DNA of 64,000 nucleotides, taken from positions 62,001 to 126,000 of the forward strand of contig QYAI01000087.1 in the NCBI GenBank assembly GCA_003988855.1, in the 5' to 3' direction. The DNA comes from Arachnopeziza araneosa (taxonomy: Eukaryota > Ascomycota > Leotiomycetes > Helotiales > Arachnopezizaceae). Shown piece after piece: positions 1-10,220 of the stretch. The notes below the pieces were generated by a model, which was not told the DNA's origin, ran no database searches, and saw only the letters and a list, made by a program, of their open reading frames with translations. The translations under genes and the position numbers were made by a program. How positions within the stretch are numbered: position 1 is the stretch's first letter; each line of letters starts with the position of its first letter.

Positions 1-468
1 GCTGATTGCTCTTCTGGGTGTCAAGTGAGAGTCAGCTTCTGACGCTGCAGCGGACAATAGTAAGATGTTTTTCTCTGAGCTATTGCTTATTAAATGATTA
101 CCTTTGATTTTGAGCTGGGAAAAGAAGATGTTTTACCCAAAAACTCTCTTAGCAGCTTGTTCATCACGATCCACACTGGGCTCAAATCATCCACATTAGG
201 CTCTCTACTAATTGCAACTTGTGAATGCAAAGCTAAACATTGTTCCACAGCGTTGTTAACAATGGAATCAACGAGAAATTTATTTAAGTGACTACAGTGG
301 TGACATCATTTTTCAGCCTAAAATGTAAGATATCAGTTGTTAGACATCCCGGTTTAGATGCCCCGCCGAGGCCAGCCTTATCAACATATATATTTTGGAT
401 GATTCTTTCGAACCTTGTGGTCATTTATTATTATCTACTGTATTGTATTCAAACGTTCTCGATCAGTC
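1..468. other. Upstream region of the first NLR gene
   Basis: No gene is recognised here. Short frames at 94-291 and 288-485 have no family resemblance. The segment is moderately AT-rich and presumably carries the promoter and leader of the receptor gene starting at 469. An in-frame ATG at 415 would add 18 hydrophobic residues, but the start at 469 places the patatin oxyanion loop at the usual distance from the N-terminus. Confidence 0.5.
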
Positions 469-887
469 ATGGCCTATTCAAATGAGGATAGACACCCAAT
501 GGGATTGACTCTGCTTTGCCTTGATGGAGGAGGCGTCCGTGGGCTATCATCGCTCTACATTCTTAAGCAGGTCATGGAGACCATTAATTTTCAGACACCA
601 CCAAAGCCTTGTGACTACTTCGATATGATTGGGGGGACCTCAACTGGCCGATTGATTGCTATTATGCTTGGCCGCCTGCGACTGAGTGTTGACGAGTGCA
701 TAGACGCATATATAGCTATGTCGCCTAAAATATTCACGAAACTCCACCATAGGATCAATCTGAAGGGGAAAGTACAAGGCAGATTCGATCATTTAGCGAT
801 TGAATCGTCCATAAAGGAGCTACTTAGAAAGGGCGGGATGCGCGAGGATGAGCTTCTACGGGATAGCAGCACCGGAGCATGCAAAAC

Positions 888-960
888 GTATGTGTCTCTA
901 GCAACGATTTGCTTCTCAGAATCAAAGACTTCTGATCTCTGAAATATGATACCTTCTTAG
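888..960 (+). other. Intron 1 of the first NLR gene
   Basis: The GTATGT donor follows a CKT codon run and the acceptor is TTCTTAG. Splicing gives CKT-FVCTISK, which parallels FVCATSGQ after the equivalent intron of the second receptor. It joins frame 1 to frame 2 and removes a TGA. Confidence 0.85.
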
Positions 961-2348
961 TTTTGTATGTACAATAAGCAAATTGACTGGAAGCACCGTG
1001 ATTCTATCAAGCTATGCATCCAATCGCCGTGGCCGGGATCTCTTTGATGTCACCACTATCTGGCAAGCGGCTCGAGCTACGTCTGCAGCAACCTCTTTTT
1101 TTGAACCTATTGTAATCGGAGGCGAGGAGTTTGTTGATGGTGCGACTCCAGCCAACAACCCAATCATGGAAATGTGGACCGAGGCTTATGACACATTTTC
1201 CCATTCTACGGATCGCGACTGGACGCTTGACAACAATATCGCTTGTGTAATCTCTATTGGCACCAGTGTTCCCTTGATAAGACCTTTCGGTGATGATCCT
1301 CTCCAAATTGGCGCCAAGCTTGTGAAAATAGCGAGCGGTACTGAGAAAAACGCAGAGAGCTTCGCCAGACATCACCCTCAGCTATGTTTGCAGGGACGTT
1401 ACTTTTGGCTTAATATCAACAGGGGATTGGAGAGTATCGGGCTCGAAGATGAATCTCGGCTTAAAGAAATAATCGGTGCGACCCGACTTTATCTACAAAG
1501 CGAAAAGATCCATCAGCAGCTAGCTTCTTGTGCAGGAAGACTTAGTAAACGTGAAAGTAGGTTACAATATTCTCGGGATTGGAGACAGCTGAAATAGAAA
1601 GAAAATGCGACGAATTATCTTTTCGCCCTCGAGACTTCAGAGCGAAGTGATATCCGAGCACTCCGAGAGAACTCAGAGAGACTAGGCTCTTTACTCGACG
1701 TGCAGCCCAACTCCGACCTTCTCGCCTGGTTTACAGACACACATAATTACCAGAGCTGGGTCGCAGCAGAGGGTGGATGTTTGTATTACCCGAATAGTTC
1801 ACAAACGATGGAAGGTTTTGGTCGCATTCTCACTGGTGCTCTTCCAGCGTCGTGGAAAAAACACCCACCATATTCTGAGAAGTCGCTGCCAGATATTCGA
1901 GTTGCTTTTGCTAATTGTCAAGATATTAGTCCATGTGGAGTTGAGAATGTGCTACGCGTCCTCATGTCTCAGACTTTGATTATGTTTTATCCTATTCAAG
2001 ATCTTTGGCAAAGCCAGCTGGAAAGAGTGAGCGTGATAGAGCGCCGCTTGTTGGGACGAAGCTTCAACACTATGTCCCTAAATAGCATGTATGACATAAT
2101 TAATTTCATGGTAGCGAGTGCAAGAGAAGTCCTTGGGAGTGTCACGGACCTAAAGCTTTTGTATGTCATTAGCGGTATTCATTTCCTCCAGGGCCACGAT
2201 ATAACACGCCAAATTCTGCAACTAAGAAACCAGCTGGAACGCATGAACATTCATGTTTTGATTACTGGGGAAGATAAATTAAGATATAACAACCGAAGTT
2301 GGGGCGCAAGTGATTTTCCGCGAGTGGATGAAGACACGGAATATCATG

Positions 2349-2398
2349 GTATCTTCTAGCTTCAGACCAAAAGAGTGCCCATGCTAACGCTCTCCAAG
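2349..2398 (+). other. Intron in the first NLR gene before the NACHT linker
   Basis: A 50-nt phase-1 intron with donor GTATCT, branch GCTAAC (about 2383-2388) and acceptor CCAAG. Splicing produces ECLKSLEF, which aligns with ECAQSLSF in the second receptor. That gene has an intron in the same position and phase (56141-56022), which supports common ancestry. Confidence 0.85.
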
Positions 2399-4575
2399 AG
2401 TGCTTAAAATCTCTGGAGTTTGACGATTTATATACGCGTAGGAACCAGGTGGCTGTAGCCTTCGATGGAACCGCACAATGGATTGAATCACATCCTGCTT
2501 TTATAACCTAGAGCCAAAGGGTGTCCGGAATTCTTTGGATCCAGGGTAAGCCCGGCTCTGGGAAATCTGTCCTTGCCAAGTCTATTGTCTCATCAATGAA
2601 TTTATCGATGGAGATAGTTATAGCCAGTTGGTTTTACAGCAAAAGAGGAGGTTCAGTAGGAACTTCGCACTTATCTATGATGCGTTCCATTTGCTACCAG
2701 CTTATAAGTCAGAAGAAAGCGATATTCAAAGCCTGCAGAAATATCTTCCGTCGACAAGACTTCAATGAGAGTCTATTCGCAAGCATCATGGAAGTCCTTG
2801 CCACGAGTAACGATCTACCACCGGTTCTCTGCTTGCTGGACGGTCTCGATGAGTCTGCAGAAAGGGACGAGAAATCCAGCAGCGATATATTGAGTCTCTT
2901 CGCCAACTTAACAGAAATTGATGGGTCACGAATAAAGATCACGGTTCTCAGTCGTCCTTATCGATCCATTGAACGGGTGTACGGTACTTATGACATCCTA
3001 CTTGAAGCGGAGAATTCCGAGGATATTGAAAATATCGTAGATCAGGGCCTGGCCTTGATTACTTCGACTCTCGCGCGAAATAAAGGGGTTCATTTATCTC
3101 CCTTTGCAATAAAGCGTCGACAACTTCTTGAAGGGTCTTCCAGCTCTTCAGAATATTTGCCCCAATCCTTGAATGCGACTACCCAAGAAAGCGAGGTTGC
3201 CGCAATTCGATCCTATCTTCTCATGAATGCCAGAGGTGTTACGTTGTGGATTACACTTTGCATCGATCACGCCATTAGGTTTGTTCAAAGAGGACCAGTC
3301 ACCTGGACCTTGGTACGGAAACTGTTCCTCAGCTTACCTGTGGAGCTCTATGAAATGTACAGTGCAATTACCACTGAGCTGGCCTCTGATCAAATCCCAG
3401 AGCATACTCGAATTGGTCGTAAAGTTTTGGCATGGCTCATCACGGCTACTAATAAACGGCCACTTCTTGTCAAAGAGCTATTTGATGCCATATCTATCCC
3501 TGACCAGTGGCCAGCGACCTCTGGAGAATACCCAGATACGGATTTTATCCGGAATAATCGTCCTAGTTTTAAGTCTTGGTCAGATTTCTGCCAATCAATC
3601 CACAATATATGCGGTCCCCTGATCGAGTTTGTCAATCCCTCTCAATTTGGATCTTTCCAGTATGACCGTATGTGTAAAGTCACTGGTCAGTCCATTATCC
3701 AACTCGTGCATCAAACGGCTAAGGAATTTCTTGAGACTGCCCAGGAGAATATTTTCGCTTTCAAGCCACTAGAGAGTCAGAGCATCATACACAATCAAGC
3801 AGAGCTTTATCTTCAACTTGCGATACCTCTAGGCTCCACGATGTACACACCCCTCTTGTCGGACATCGCAGACGATTGGAAATCCTGCGTTTTAGATACG
3901 CTAATGTATCTTGATGACAAATTTCTCCTGCCGTTCGTTATATCCCATTGCCATGTGGATCAAGAGTACTTCGATAAAGCAGCATCAATGAACGACTCGC
4001 GTTGGATGTTGTCAGCATTTTACTACAACATAACATACCGAGATATTGAGGTTCCTGGCATTCTAGAGGAGACTGTTGTTGGATGGTGCTTCATCGCTGC
4101 CCGTAAACTCGGGCTACAGATTGCCATTGACAATCTCCTGTATCTTACCGTGCTACGCCCGGGGTGGTGGGCGGTGCATCGAGAGGCAGTTCTGGAAGCA
4201 GCTGTACAAGTTGCACAGACCTATCATATTACAGAATTGACTGATTTGATCCGAAATCATGGCGACTCATTTAGTCAGCCGGCACTCCAACAAAACAACA
4301 GATTCGACAGTCCCGAGAATCTTCTCCGCGCTGCTCGCTTAAGTCGACGCCCACAAACGGTTGGTTTCGATTCAACTACCACTGACTATCATTCTCGATA
4401 CCAACGACCTAGTCCAGCACTCCCTTACACAGCTAGTAAAGCGAGCATTGCGGAGGCCATACGTCGGATTCTACATTATCTGGATGGCAACATGCAGCCC
4501 TTCGGCATGCAAGCTGGAATGAGCTGGACCTTCGGGACATCTGCCATGGAATTGGAAGTAGATGTGAGATCTTAA

Positions 4576-5214
4576 ATGGATATCACTATTCCTGATATTC
4601 TGAATCTGCATCTGCAATTTATTGGTGCAGAGGTTTCATGCGAAGAGACGGCATTTTTCTATCTTAGGAGGACATTCATGGGGAGGGATATCTGAGCTCG
4701 TGGTTTGAAGATTGCTTGGAGCTGGACATCGGTCGAAAAGGATTGAACGTCCCTCATTTTAGGACTACAAACATGTCATTTCACTAGGTTATATTTACTA
4801 ATAAAACATATCAATCCTACTTTGAAACGTAAAGACTTGGGCAACAAGTAAAGTATGGCTTAAAAAGGAAACCCCCTTCAAGTACTCGCTTTGACCATAA
4901 GGCCGAACTATGGAGGCTGGATAGTCATTATGGTACCACTGGAGCAAGTAAATGGTGACGAGGAGAGTTTAAGATAAGTTAATTGTATGGATTTAAAAAG
5001 ATGAGGATAAACGGAGGGAAAGTTTAGCATAAAACTTCATTTTGTTCTTGATACACTCAAGTCTAAAACACTTGAGTGTCTATACCCTGTTCTTGGCTAC
5101 ATGTTAGTGGCCTGATTCCGCAACGATTTTCGCGCTTGAGTTACTGCCCCATCTTAGCCATTCTCAAAAACTTCCAGTCCCAGTTTCTTTTAGTCTAACC
5201 AACTGCTTAAGAGA
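4576..5214. other. Gap between convergent genes with a hairpin-forming repeat
   Basis: No coding signal is visible. The only structure I see is a perfect 9-bp inverted repeat (ACACTCAAG at 5053-5061, CTTGAGTGT at 5071-5079, 9-nt spacer) between two convergent genes. Confidence 0.5.
5053..5079. repeat. 9-bp perfect inverted repeat
   Basis: The arms ACACTCAAG and CTTGAGTGT flank a 9-nt A-rich loop. It lies between the 3' ends of the NLR gene and the zinc-finger/TPD gene. It could be a transcript-end hairpin or chance; no function is claimed. Confidence 0.6.
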
Positions 5215-6075
5215 TCAAGACTTGGTTGATTCTTTCAAAGTTTGTGCTTTTAAGTTGTGGAGCAGCTCTTTCTCACGAAATATTGCTACACCGTCGATTT
5301 TCACGTGGCCTACTTCGAAGCCAAGTTTATAGACAGCAGCACCTGGGCCAATCTGCTCCGCATATTTCTTGTATTGCTTCTTGCTCTTGGCTGCCAACAT
5401 TGGATTTGCTCGGAAGCCGAAGTAGTCCTTGAATTCCAACCAGAAGCACAAATGCCCACAGATTGTTGTAGGCTCTTTGAAGCGGAAATCCGGGGTTACA
5501 GTTTCTCCTTTTTGCTGATCTTCCCTCAGACCTTTATAACCAAGGCGAATGAGTTTCGCCACGAAGGCATCCTCAGCATCTTGAGCCAACACTGCCCGTT
5601 TTCTTTGTCTTTCTGATCGCAATGCTTTCCCTTGCATTGTATTATCGAGGGGTAGGAGGCGATAAGATGCTGCTACCAATGAAGAGACTATGGCAGTATC
5701 CAAGTCAGATTTAATCAGTCTCAATATGTATGCGTCGTCTTTAGTAGGATGCTGGAAACGAAATCGACGTGCAGCCGCAAAGGCAACTTTCACAACAGAA
5801 GAAGGGAGACCCAAATATTGAATATTTGTCACGGAAGAGGGAGCTGGGGAGTCGAAATGTTGTTGAGGAGCCTGCTGACCACCGAAACTCTTGTTGCAGT
5901 CGTCAGATTCGAAGACGTGAGTTGAAGAACTGAGGTGCTGTTGAAGAGCATGCTGACTGCTTAAACTCTTGTCACAGTCGTCGCATTCGAAGTTGTGAGC
6001 AGGAGAGCTGAGATGTTGTTGTAAGGCTCCTTGACTGGCAAAGGACCGTTTACAGAGCGAACAGGAGTGAAACAT
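5215..6075 (-). CDS. C2H2 zinc-finger protein with C-terminal TPD (CDIN1-like) nuclease domain
   Basis: A single-exon frame of 286 residues. The N-terminus has three tandem finger units of about 25 residues (roughly residues 1-80). Units 1 and 2 keep the full C-x2-C-x12-H-x5-H pattern; unit 3 has lost its first Cys (to Ser) and last His (to Pro) and probably does not bind zinc. The C-terminal half contains TPDFRFKEP, then GHLCFWLEFK, then KQYKKYAEQIGPGAAVYKLGF. This order (TPD, then a Glu-x-Lys strand, then a GPG-VIY-GF-like strand) matches the TPD family of the human CDAN1-interacting nuclease CDIN1/C15orf41, a predicted PD-(D/E)XK fold. Asp of TPD and Glu/Lys of LEFK would be the metal-site residues. 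DNA or RNA cleavage guided by the fingers is an inference. The family call is fairly secure from motif order; the role is unknown. Confidence 0.75.
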   Translation of the reverse strand: MFHSCSLCKRSFASQGALQQHLSSPAHNFECDDCDKSLSSQHALQQHLSSSTHVFESDDCNKSFGGQQAPQQHFDSPAPSSVTNIQYLGLPSSVVKVAFAAARRFRFQHPTKDDAYILRLIKSDLDTAIVSSLVAASYRLLPLDNTMQGKALRSERQRKRAVLAQDAEDAFVAKLIRLGYKGLREDQQKGETVTPDFRFKEPTTICGHLCFWLEFKDYFGFRANPMLAAKSKKQYKKYAEQIGPGAAVYKLGFEVGHVKIDGVAIFREKELLHNLKAQTLKESTKS

Positions 6076-7128
6076 CCTGATTCGTGATGTTCTTGGTATC
6101 CTTTATACTATGACTTCAAGCTGATAGTCAGGTATCGAAGGTACGTCTAGATGTTGCTTGGTTTGAGAAATTTTGTACTGGCCTCCTTGCCTAGAAAAGG
6201 TTGAAAGCTGGCGGGGTTAAGCGCCCGAACTAAGTGGGATGCTTGGACTCGACTGACGGGGATCACTGGTTGCGATCCGGCTCTCCAGCTCTACAAAGCT
6301 CTATAAATAACAGTCTCCCTCCTGTATGACTAGAAACTCAGGCTCAACTTTCAGTCCGTCATAATCCTGTTTTTATCTAACTCCTACAAAACCGATCAAT
6401 CCGGCTCACGTGATTCTCCACTCCAATACCCCCCGTCTACCGACAACCTGAAATAGAAGCACTTTAACTCCAAGAAAGAGCGCTGTAATCAGGTTACAAG
6501 AACTATTCTGATATGGAGCAAAACTTTCGTGAAACTCTCTCGTTTGATAGTTCGTTGTCACGGAAAATGGCCCCTGGACGCATGGTAGGGGGTTTCACGT
6601 TCTCTCACTTCAGAAAGGTCATGGTTGAGGTGCTCCTAAACGTCACAGATGGGATTTTCATCGGAGATGCAGTCATTTTATCCTTCCTTCTAAAACTATT
6701 TAAAAAAGCCAACGAGAAGATTCATGTCCAATCTCTAAAAATCGTTTGGACTTCATAAAGAGCAAGATTTTGTCGAAGTACGTCTTTTCGTGCTTTAAGC
6801 TGAATTTTAAGAATCTCAAACAAGGACTATTTCCGTATCTGTTGCTCTCTCAAACCACGAATTCGCGAGAGTATCTTTCTTTACATCATTATAGAAACTT
6901 AACAAACCCAGGCGCTCATACATATCTGCAAATATCCTCGCCTGTCTTAGCGCTAAAACTTGAATATCACCTTCCACAAAGGAACCTACTAAGAGACAGT
7001 ACACCTCTCACAATTTCAATGCTAATGTGAATAAGCCATGTCTATTAACTCTTGAATAGAGTGCTCTAGGATGCTAAAATTCCATCTTATCTAGTATCTT
7101 TACAATGTATTGACTGCATGTCGCCAGC
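6076..7128. other. Gap between two nuclease-like genes
   Basis: The proximal part (6076-6500) is the likely promoter of the zinc-finger/TPD gene. A small + frame at 6513-6758 (81 codons) matches nothing I recognise and probably is not a gene. No repeat or RNA gene is seen. Confidence 0.4.
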
Positions 7129-8371
7129 TCATGCCGGCCTCGGCCGAAGAACTGGTAGAGAGACATTACTACTCTCAAGTGTGCTACCATCAAAGTACGA
7201 ACCAGCATCTATATCCATCTTTTCAAGTGCGCGACGCTCGCTCGCCTCGAATCTGTCTTTGTCAACCTGAAGTATTAGCTCTTCAGATGGTATTCTTTCG
7301 CACCATTGTTTCGTAATCCCAAGAGGTAAAGGGACATCTACATCGGTAACTCCGCCCTGTCCCATAGAATCCAACGCGTTTGACTCTTCGACGAAGGCGC
7401 GGAGTTGTGCTACAGAGATAAATATTTCCCCTACAATAGGCTGCTGGTATTTTGCACGAATTGACGGATGCGCAAAGTAAGCTAATAGAATACGAAGGCC
7501 GGTAGAAGTAACTGTTTAACTAAGAAACATCTAAGAACTTAGTATATATCAGCTTATAAAAGATGTAATGTACCTCATTTACTACAACTTGTCTTACACC
7601 CATAATCGTGCCCGTCGTATATACTTCCCATAGAAAGAAAGAAGCTTCGGTACCTTTATATTCAAGGTCTACTGTTAGTACAGCTTGAATATTCCCATTG
7701 CTTCCTAGAAGGTAGTCCTCAACAAGGGAAGGTAAGTCTTTTCGTTTTTGACTCCATGATACTTCGATAATAAGAGAAGGTAGTCGACTGTTAAGGTGTC
7801 TAAATGAATCATCAGGAGTGTGTTTGCCGCAGTATGAGTCTAAAGGAAAAACATCTGTTGAACCGTCACACACAATGTTTCGAGCAAATTCAGCAGAAGA
7901 AGACTGTCCAGCACCAATACTCTTTAGCTGAGCTTTAATTTCGAAGCGGATACCTGCAAGAACACGCTCATGAAAGTTGGGAGGCATCCTAATAACGATC
8001 TGGTGTCGAAAAGAGATGTAATCGAATCGGATTATGTGTTTGATATACCCACCAAGAGGGGTATCGTCTTCTGAGACTTCCAGTAGCTTGCTATAGCCAG
8101 CTGGAGAGAGGGGGAACTTTGGCCACAGTTGGTACGGTTGGTAGGGTAATTTTCCAGCCTTATGCAGCCTAAATGCTCTGAAGATTGCAGCTAATTCATC
8201 AGAAGGCTTTAAGGAGGTGTTTGGAGGCTCTAGGAGGCTGTTCGTAGTTGTATTGGGAGGTAGGAGGTTGTTCGTGTCTGTATCTAGAGGCTTTGAGGAG
8301 TTGTTCGTAGGATGCTCTGAGAAGCTGTCCCGGGTAGGAAGCGAAGGAAGCTGTGATTGCGGGTCAGCCAT
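7129..8371 (-). CDS. PD-(D/E)XK-like (Uma2-like) protein, unknown function
   Basis: A two-exon model: 8371-7600 and 7511-7129, 384 residues. The intron at 7599-7512 is tentative; frame demands a phase-1 donor (GTGTAAG) and the AAACAG acceptor. The N-terminal about 60 residues are low-complexity (repeated NNxLxPPNT-like runs, coded by imperfect DNA repeats at about 8217-8330). The core has LPSLIIEVSWSQ, then a downstream Lys/Arg-rich segment, then a Tyr in a YLLGSNGNIQ context and a VDLEY strand. This strand-Glu-Val-Ser layout resembles Uma2/DUF820-like restriction-endonuclease folds and a set of uncharacterised fungal proteins. I infer a nuclease-fold protein; catalytic competence is unproven. 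Exon 2 (starting near LRILLAYFAHP) is clearly coding in frame but unrecognised. It lies 1 kb from another predicted nuclease, beside an AT-rich region. Confidence 0.55.
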
Positions 8372-10220
8372 GATGATAGATGAACGAATGGCCGAATTGA
8401 CTTGATTAGTGTTGTAGATGGAACAACAGAAAACAAAACAACTTACTTTGTGTGAGAGTTAGCCGACGGCAAATTATCGGGTAACTCTAGTAAACTCGTG
8501 TAAAACTGCAGGTTTACTTGCAAGCGGTGTTGTGGGGTTAATTTAATTAAGCGAATCCTGTAGACACGTGACTTTTTAACCGTCTTACAGATTACTTTAA
8601 ATATCTTTTATTAAGTACTTATTTTAAAGTAAAAAGTAGAAGTTAAAGAATATACTAAAATGTACTTAGTACAAACGAATATTTTGTCCCGGACTCAATA
8701 ATTTAGCGTGCTAAGTTTTACCCCAAAATTCTGACATGGGATTACGTAAGTCATTTATGCATAAGTTAACTTAGTTACATAGTATTATATGATGAACCCG
8801 GTATTTTTGTAGGTGATCACGTGAGCTATTTATTTGTCCCTCGCTTGAGCCATCTCTCGTGTCAAAATTTGCCTTGTTCTTACCTTTAATGCATCTATTC
8901 AGTGTATATTTAAGTAGCGTATCTACTCTTCCTTACTTCGTTACTTTAATTCTTGCCTTATTTTTGTATTATATATTCAATATCATATATATTGCAGTAG
9001 AGGGATTGACCTAACGGCCTTCTCTCTGAGCTACAGCAAATTATTGTCATTACAAAAGGACTAAAGCAAAAAAGTGTCCAGAAAGGCGATACTACAGATC
9101 AGGAATGAATCCTTCCACCCAAAACCATATTCCTCATCTCCTGTTCCAGAGTGACCGGAACAAAATCACTTCTTACCGATACGTCATCTAGCTTTACTTC
9201 CGTGATTTGATGTCCTTGAAGACGATTCCAGCCAATGGCCACACTTGAAAATTTGAGGTTTTCTTCAGCCCGATGGAGGGCCAGATTCTTGCTCTTTCCT
9301 TTGTCCAATGACCCAAGTTGAAGTTACTGAAGACCGAAGACGGTTGTTCATACATTTTGTAGAACGTGACGAAGGCCTTGAAGATAGAACTTGCTCGAAG
9401 AAAGGAGGTAATTATGTCTTGATGAAGAAAGAGAGTTTAAACAGTGTTTGGTGTAGGTGGTTTCCAAAAGTCTGTGCGATTATGAAATTGAAGAAGAGTG
9501 GGGTTACGTAGCTTTACAGAACGGCAACGCCCTAGAATTCGAGCCTGGATCTTAACCAAATGCATCTGGATCAGAGACAGCAACGCTATTGGCTCGTCCA
9601 AAAACAACCTCCGGAACACCAGATAAGAAAGCAAATATTATGTGAACTGAAACCTCACTCCATGCGTCGCTCTGCAGCCACTATCATGCGCGTGATTCTG
9701 ATTTGCTATTGCGTGAAAACATGCTATTTAAAAGCTCCAGCAGTAGCGCCAATACTCTATGAGATCTAAAAAACTTCGGCTCGTAAATAATTGTAACTAA
9801 TATTCCACGTAAAGCTCGTATTGATTATTTGGCTAGGAATCTTGTATTCATTCAATTAAACCCGTATAATTTGCTCAGATCATGATATAGCGTCTGCTGA
9901 ACGACACGGTCAAATGTATTACTCTAGGTGCGGTACCTCTTTAAGTCTAGCGTACCTTGTTTGGGCATGGCGCCTGAAGCACGTGACCCGACTCTGATGC
10001 GTCCCGACGGCTCAGCTGGTCCACCGAGTATGCGTCTGCTGTGGGGCTAAGACTAACAACCCAACAGCGGTTAGCCCACATCCAGTTGGGTCTTTTCAGC
10101 TATTCAGCAACTGCTTCTGATGAATATATCCCCTACCTTGATCCTCATGACTCTGCGTGATAAGCATCAACTTCTCACCTCTCTTCCATCAGCCTTCCCT
10201 CGCTCAAAGTAACCGAGGTC
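8372..10220. other. AT-rich gene-free region
   Basis: No convincing gene. Roughly 8560-8990 is strongly AT-rich with many TA/TTA steps, as expected of RIP-affected or degenerate repeat DNA, but no terminal repeats or transposase remnant are visible. Frames at 9099-9769 are short, lie on both strands and match nothing. The last 200 bp probably hold the promoter of the HeLo-like gene. Confidence 0.45.

Larger units (their letters stand above)
469..4575 (+). pseudogene. Patatin-NACHT NLR-like receptor, interrupted by an in-frame TAG
   Basis: A STAND/NLR-type receptor with a patatin phospholipase effector. Deduced exons are 469-887, 961-1544, about 1640-2348 and 2399-4575. The patatin part has the oxyanion loop DGGGVRG (residues 19-25), the nucleophile motif GTSTG (Ser58; the next residue is Arg, where the paralogue has Gly) and the Asp motif VDGATPANNP. 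A middle module follows, then a NACHT domain with P-loop GKPGSGKS (2545-2568), Walker B-like LCLLDGLDES (from 2827) and a helical C-terminal half without obvious repeats. Introns 888-960 and 2349-2398 restore frame and match introns in the paralogue at 53383-58315. A TAG at 2509-2511 interrupts the conserved linker before the P-loop; the paralogue has Trp there. A second TAG at 1595-1597 may lie in an intron starting at 1545 (GTAAAC), but I could not resolve 1545-1640. Known patatin-NLRs (e.g. Neurospora PLP-1) trigger cell death in allorecognition; function here is inferred. Confidence 0.8.

Noticed and set aside
1007..1375. 122-codon frame on the - strand
   Set aside because: Shadow of the patatin exon on the opposite strand; no family pattern.
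1545..1597. A 53-nt intron that would remove the TAG at 1595
   Set aside because: Splice signals are acceptable, but it moves translation to frame 1, which meets a TGA at 1648. I left the segment unresolved rather than claim it.
6513..6758. 81-codon + strand frame
   Set aside because: No homology signal and short; not listed as a gene.
9099..9769. Group of short frames on both strands
   Set aside because: Overlapping, unrecognised, next to AT-rich DNA.
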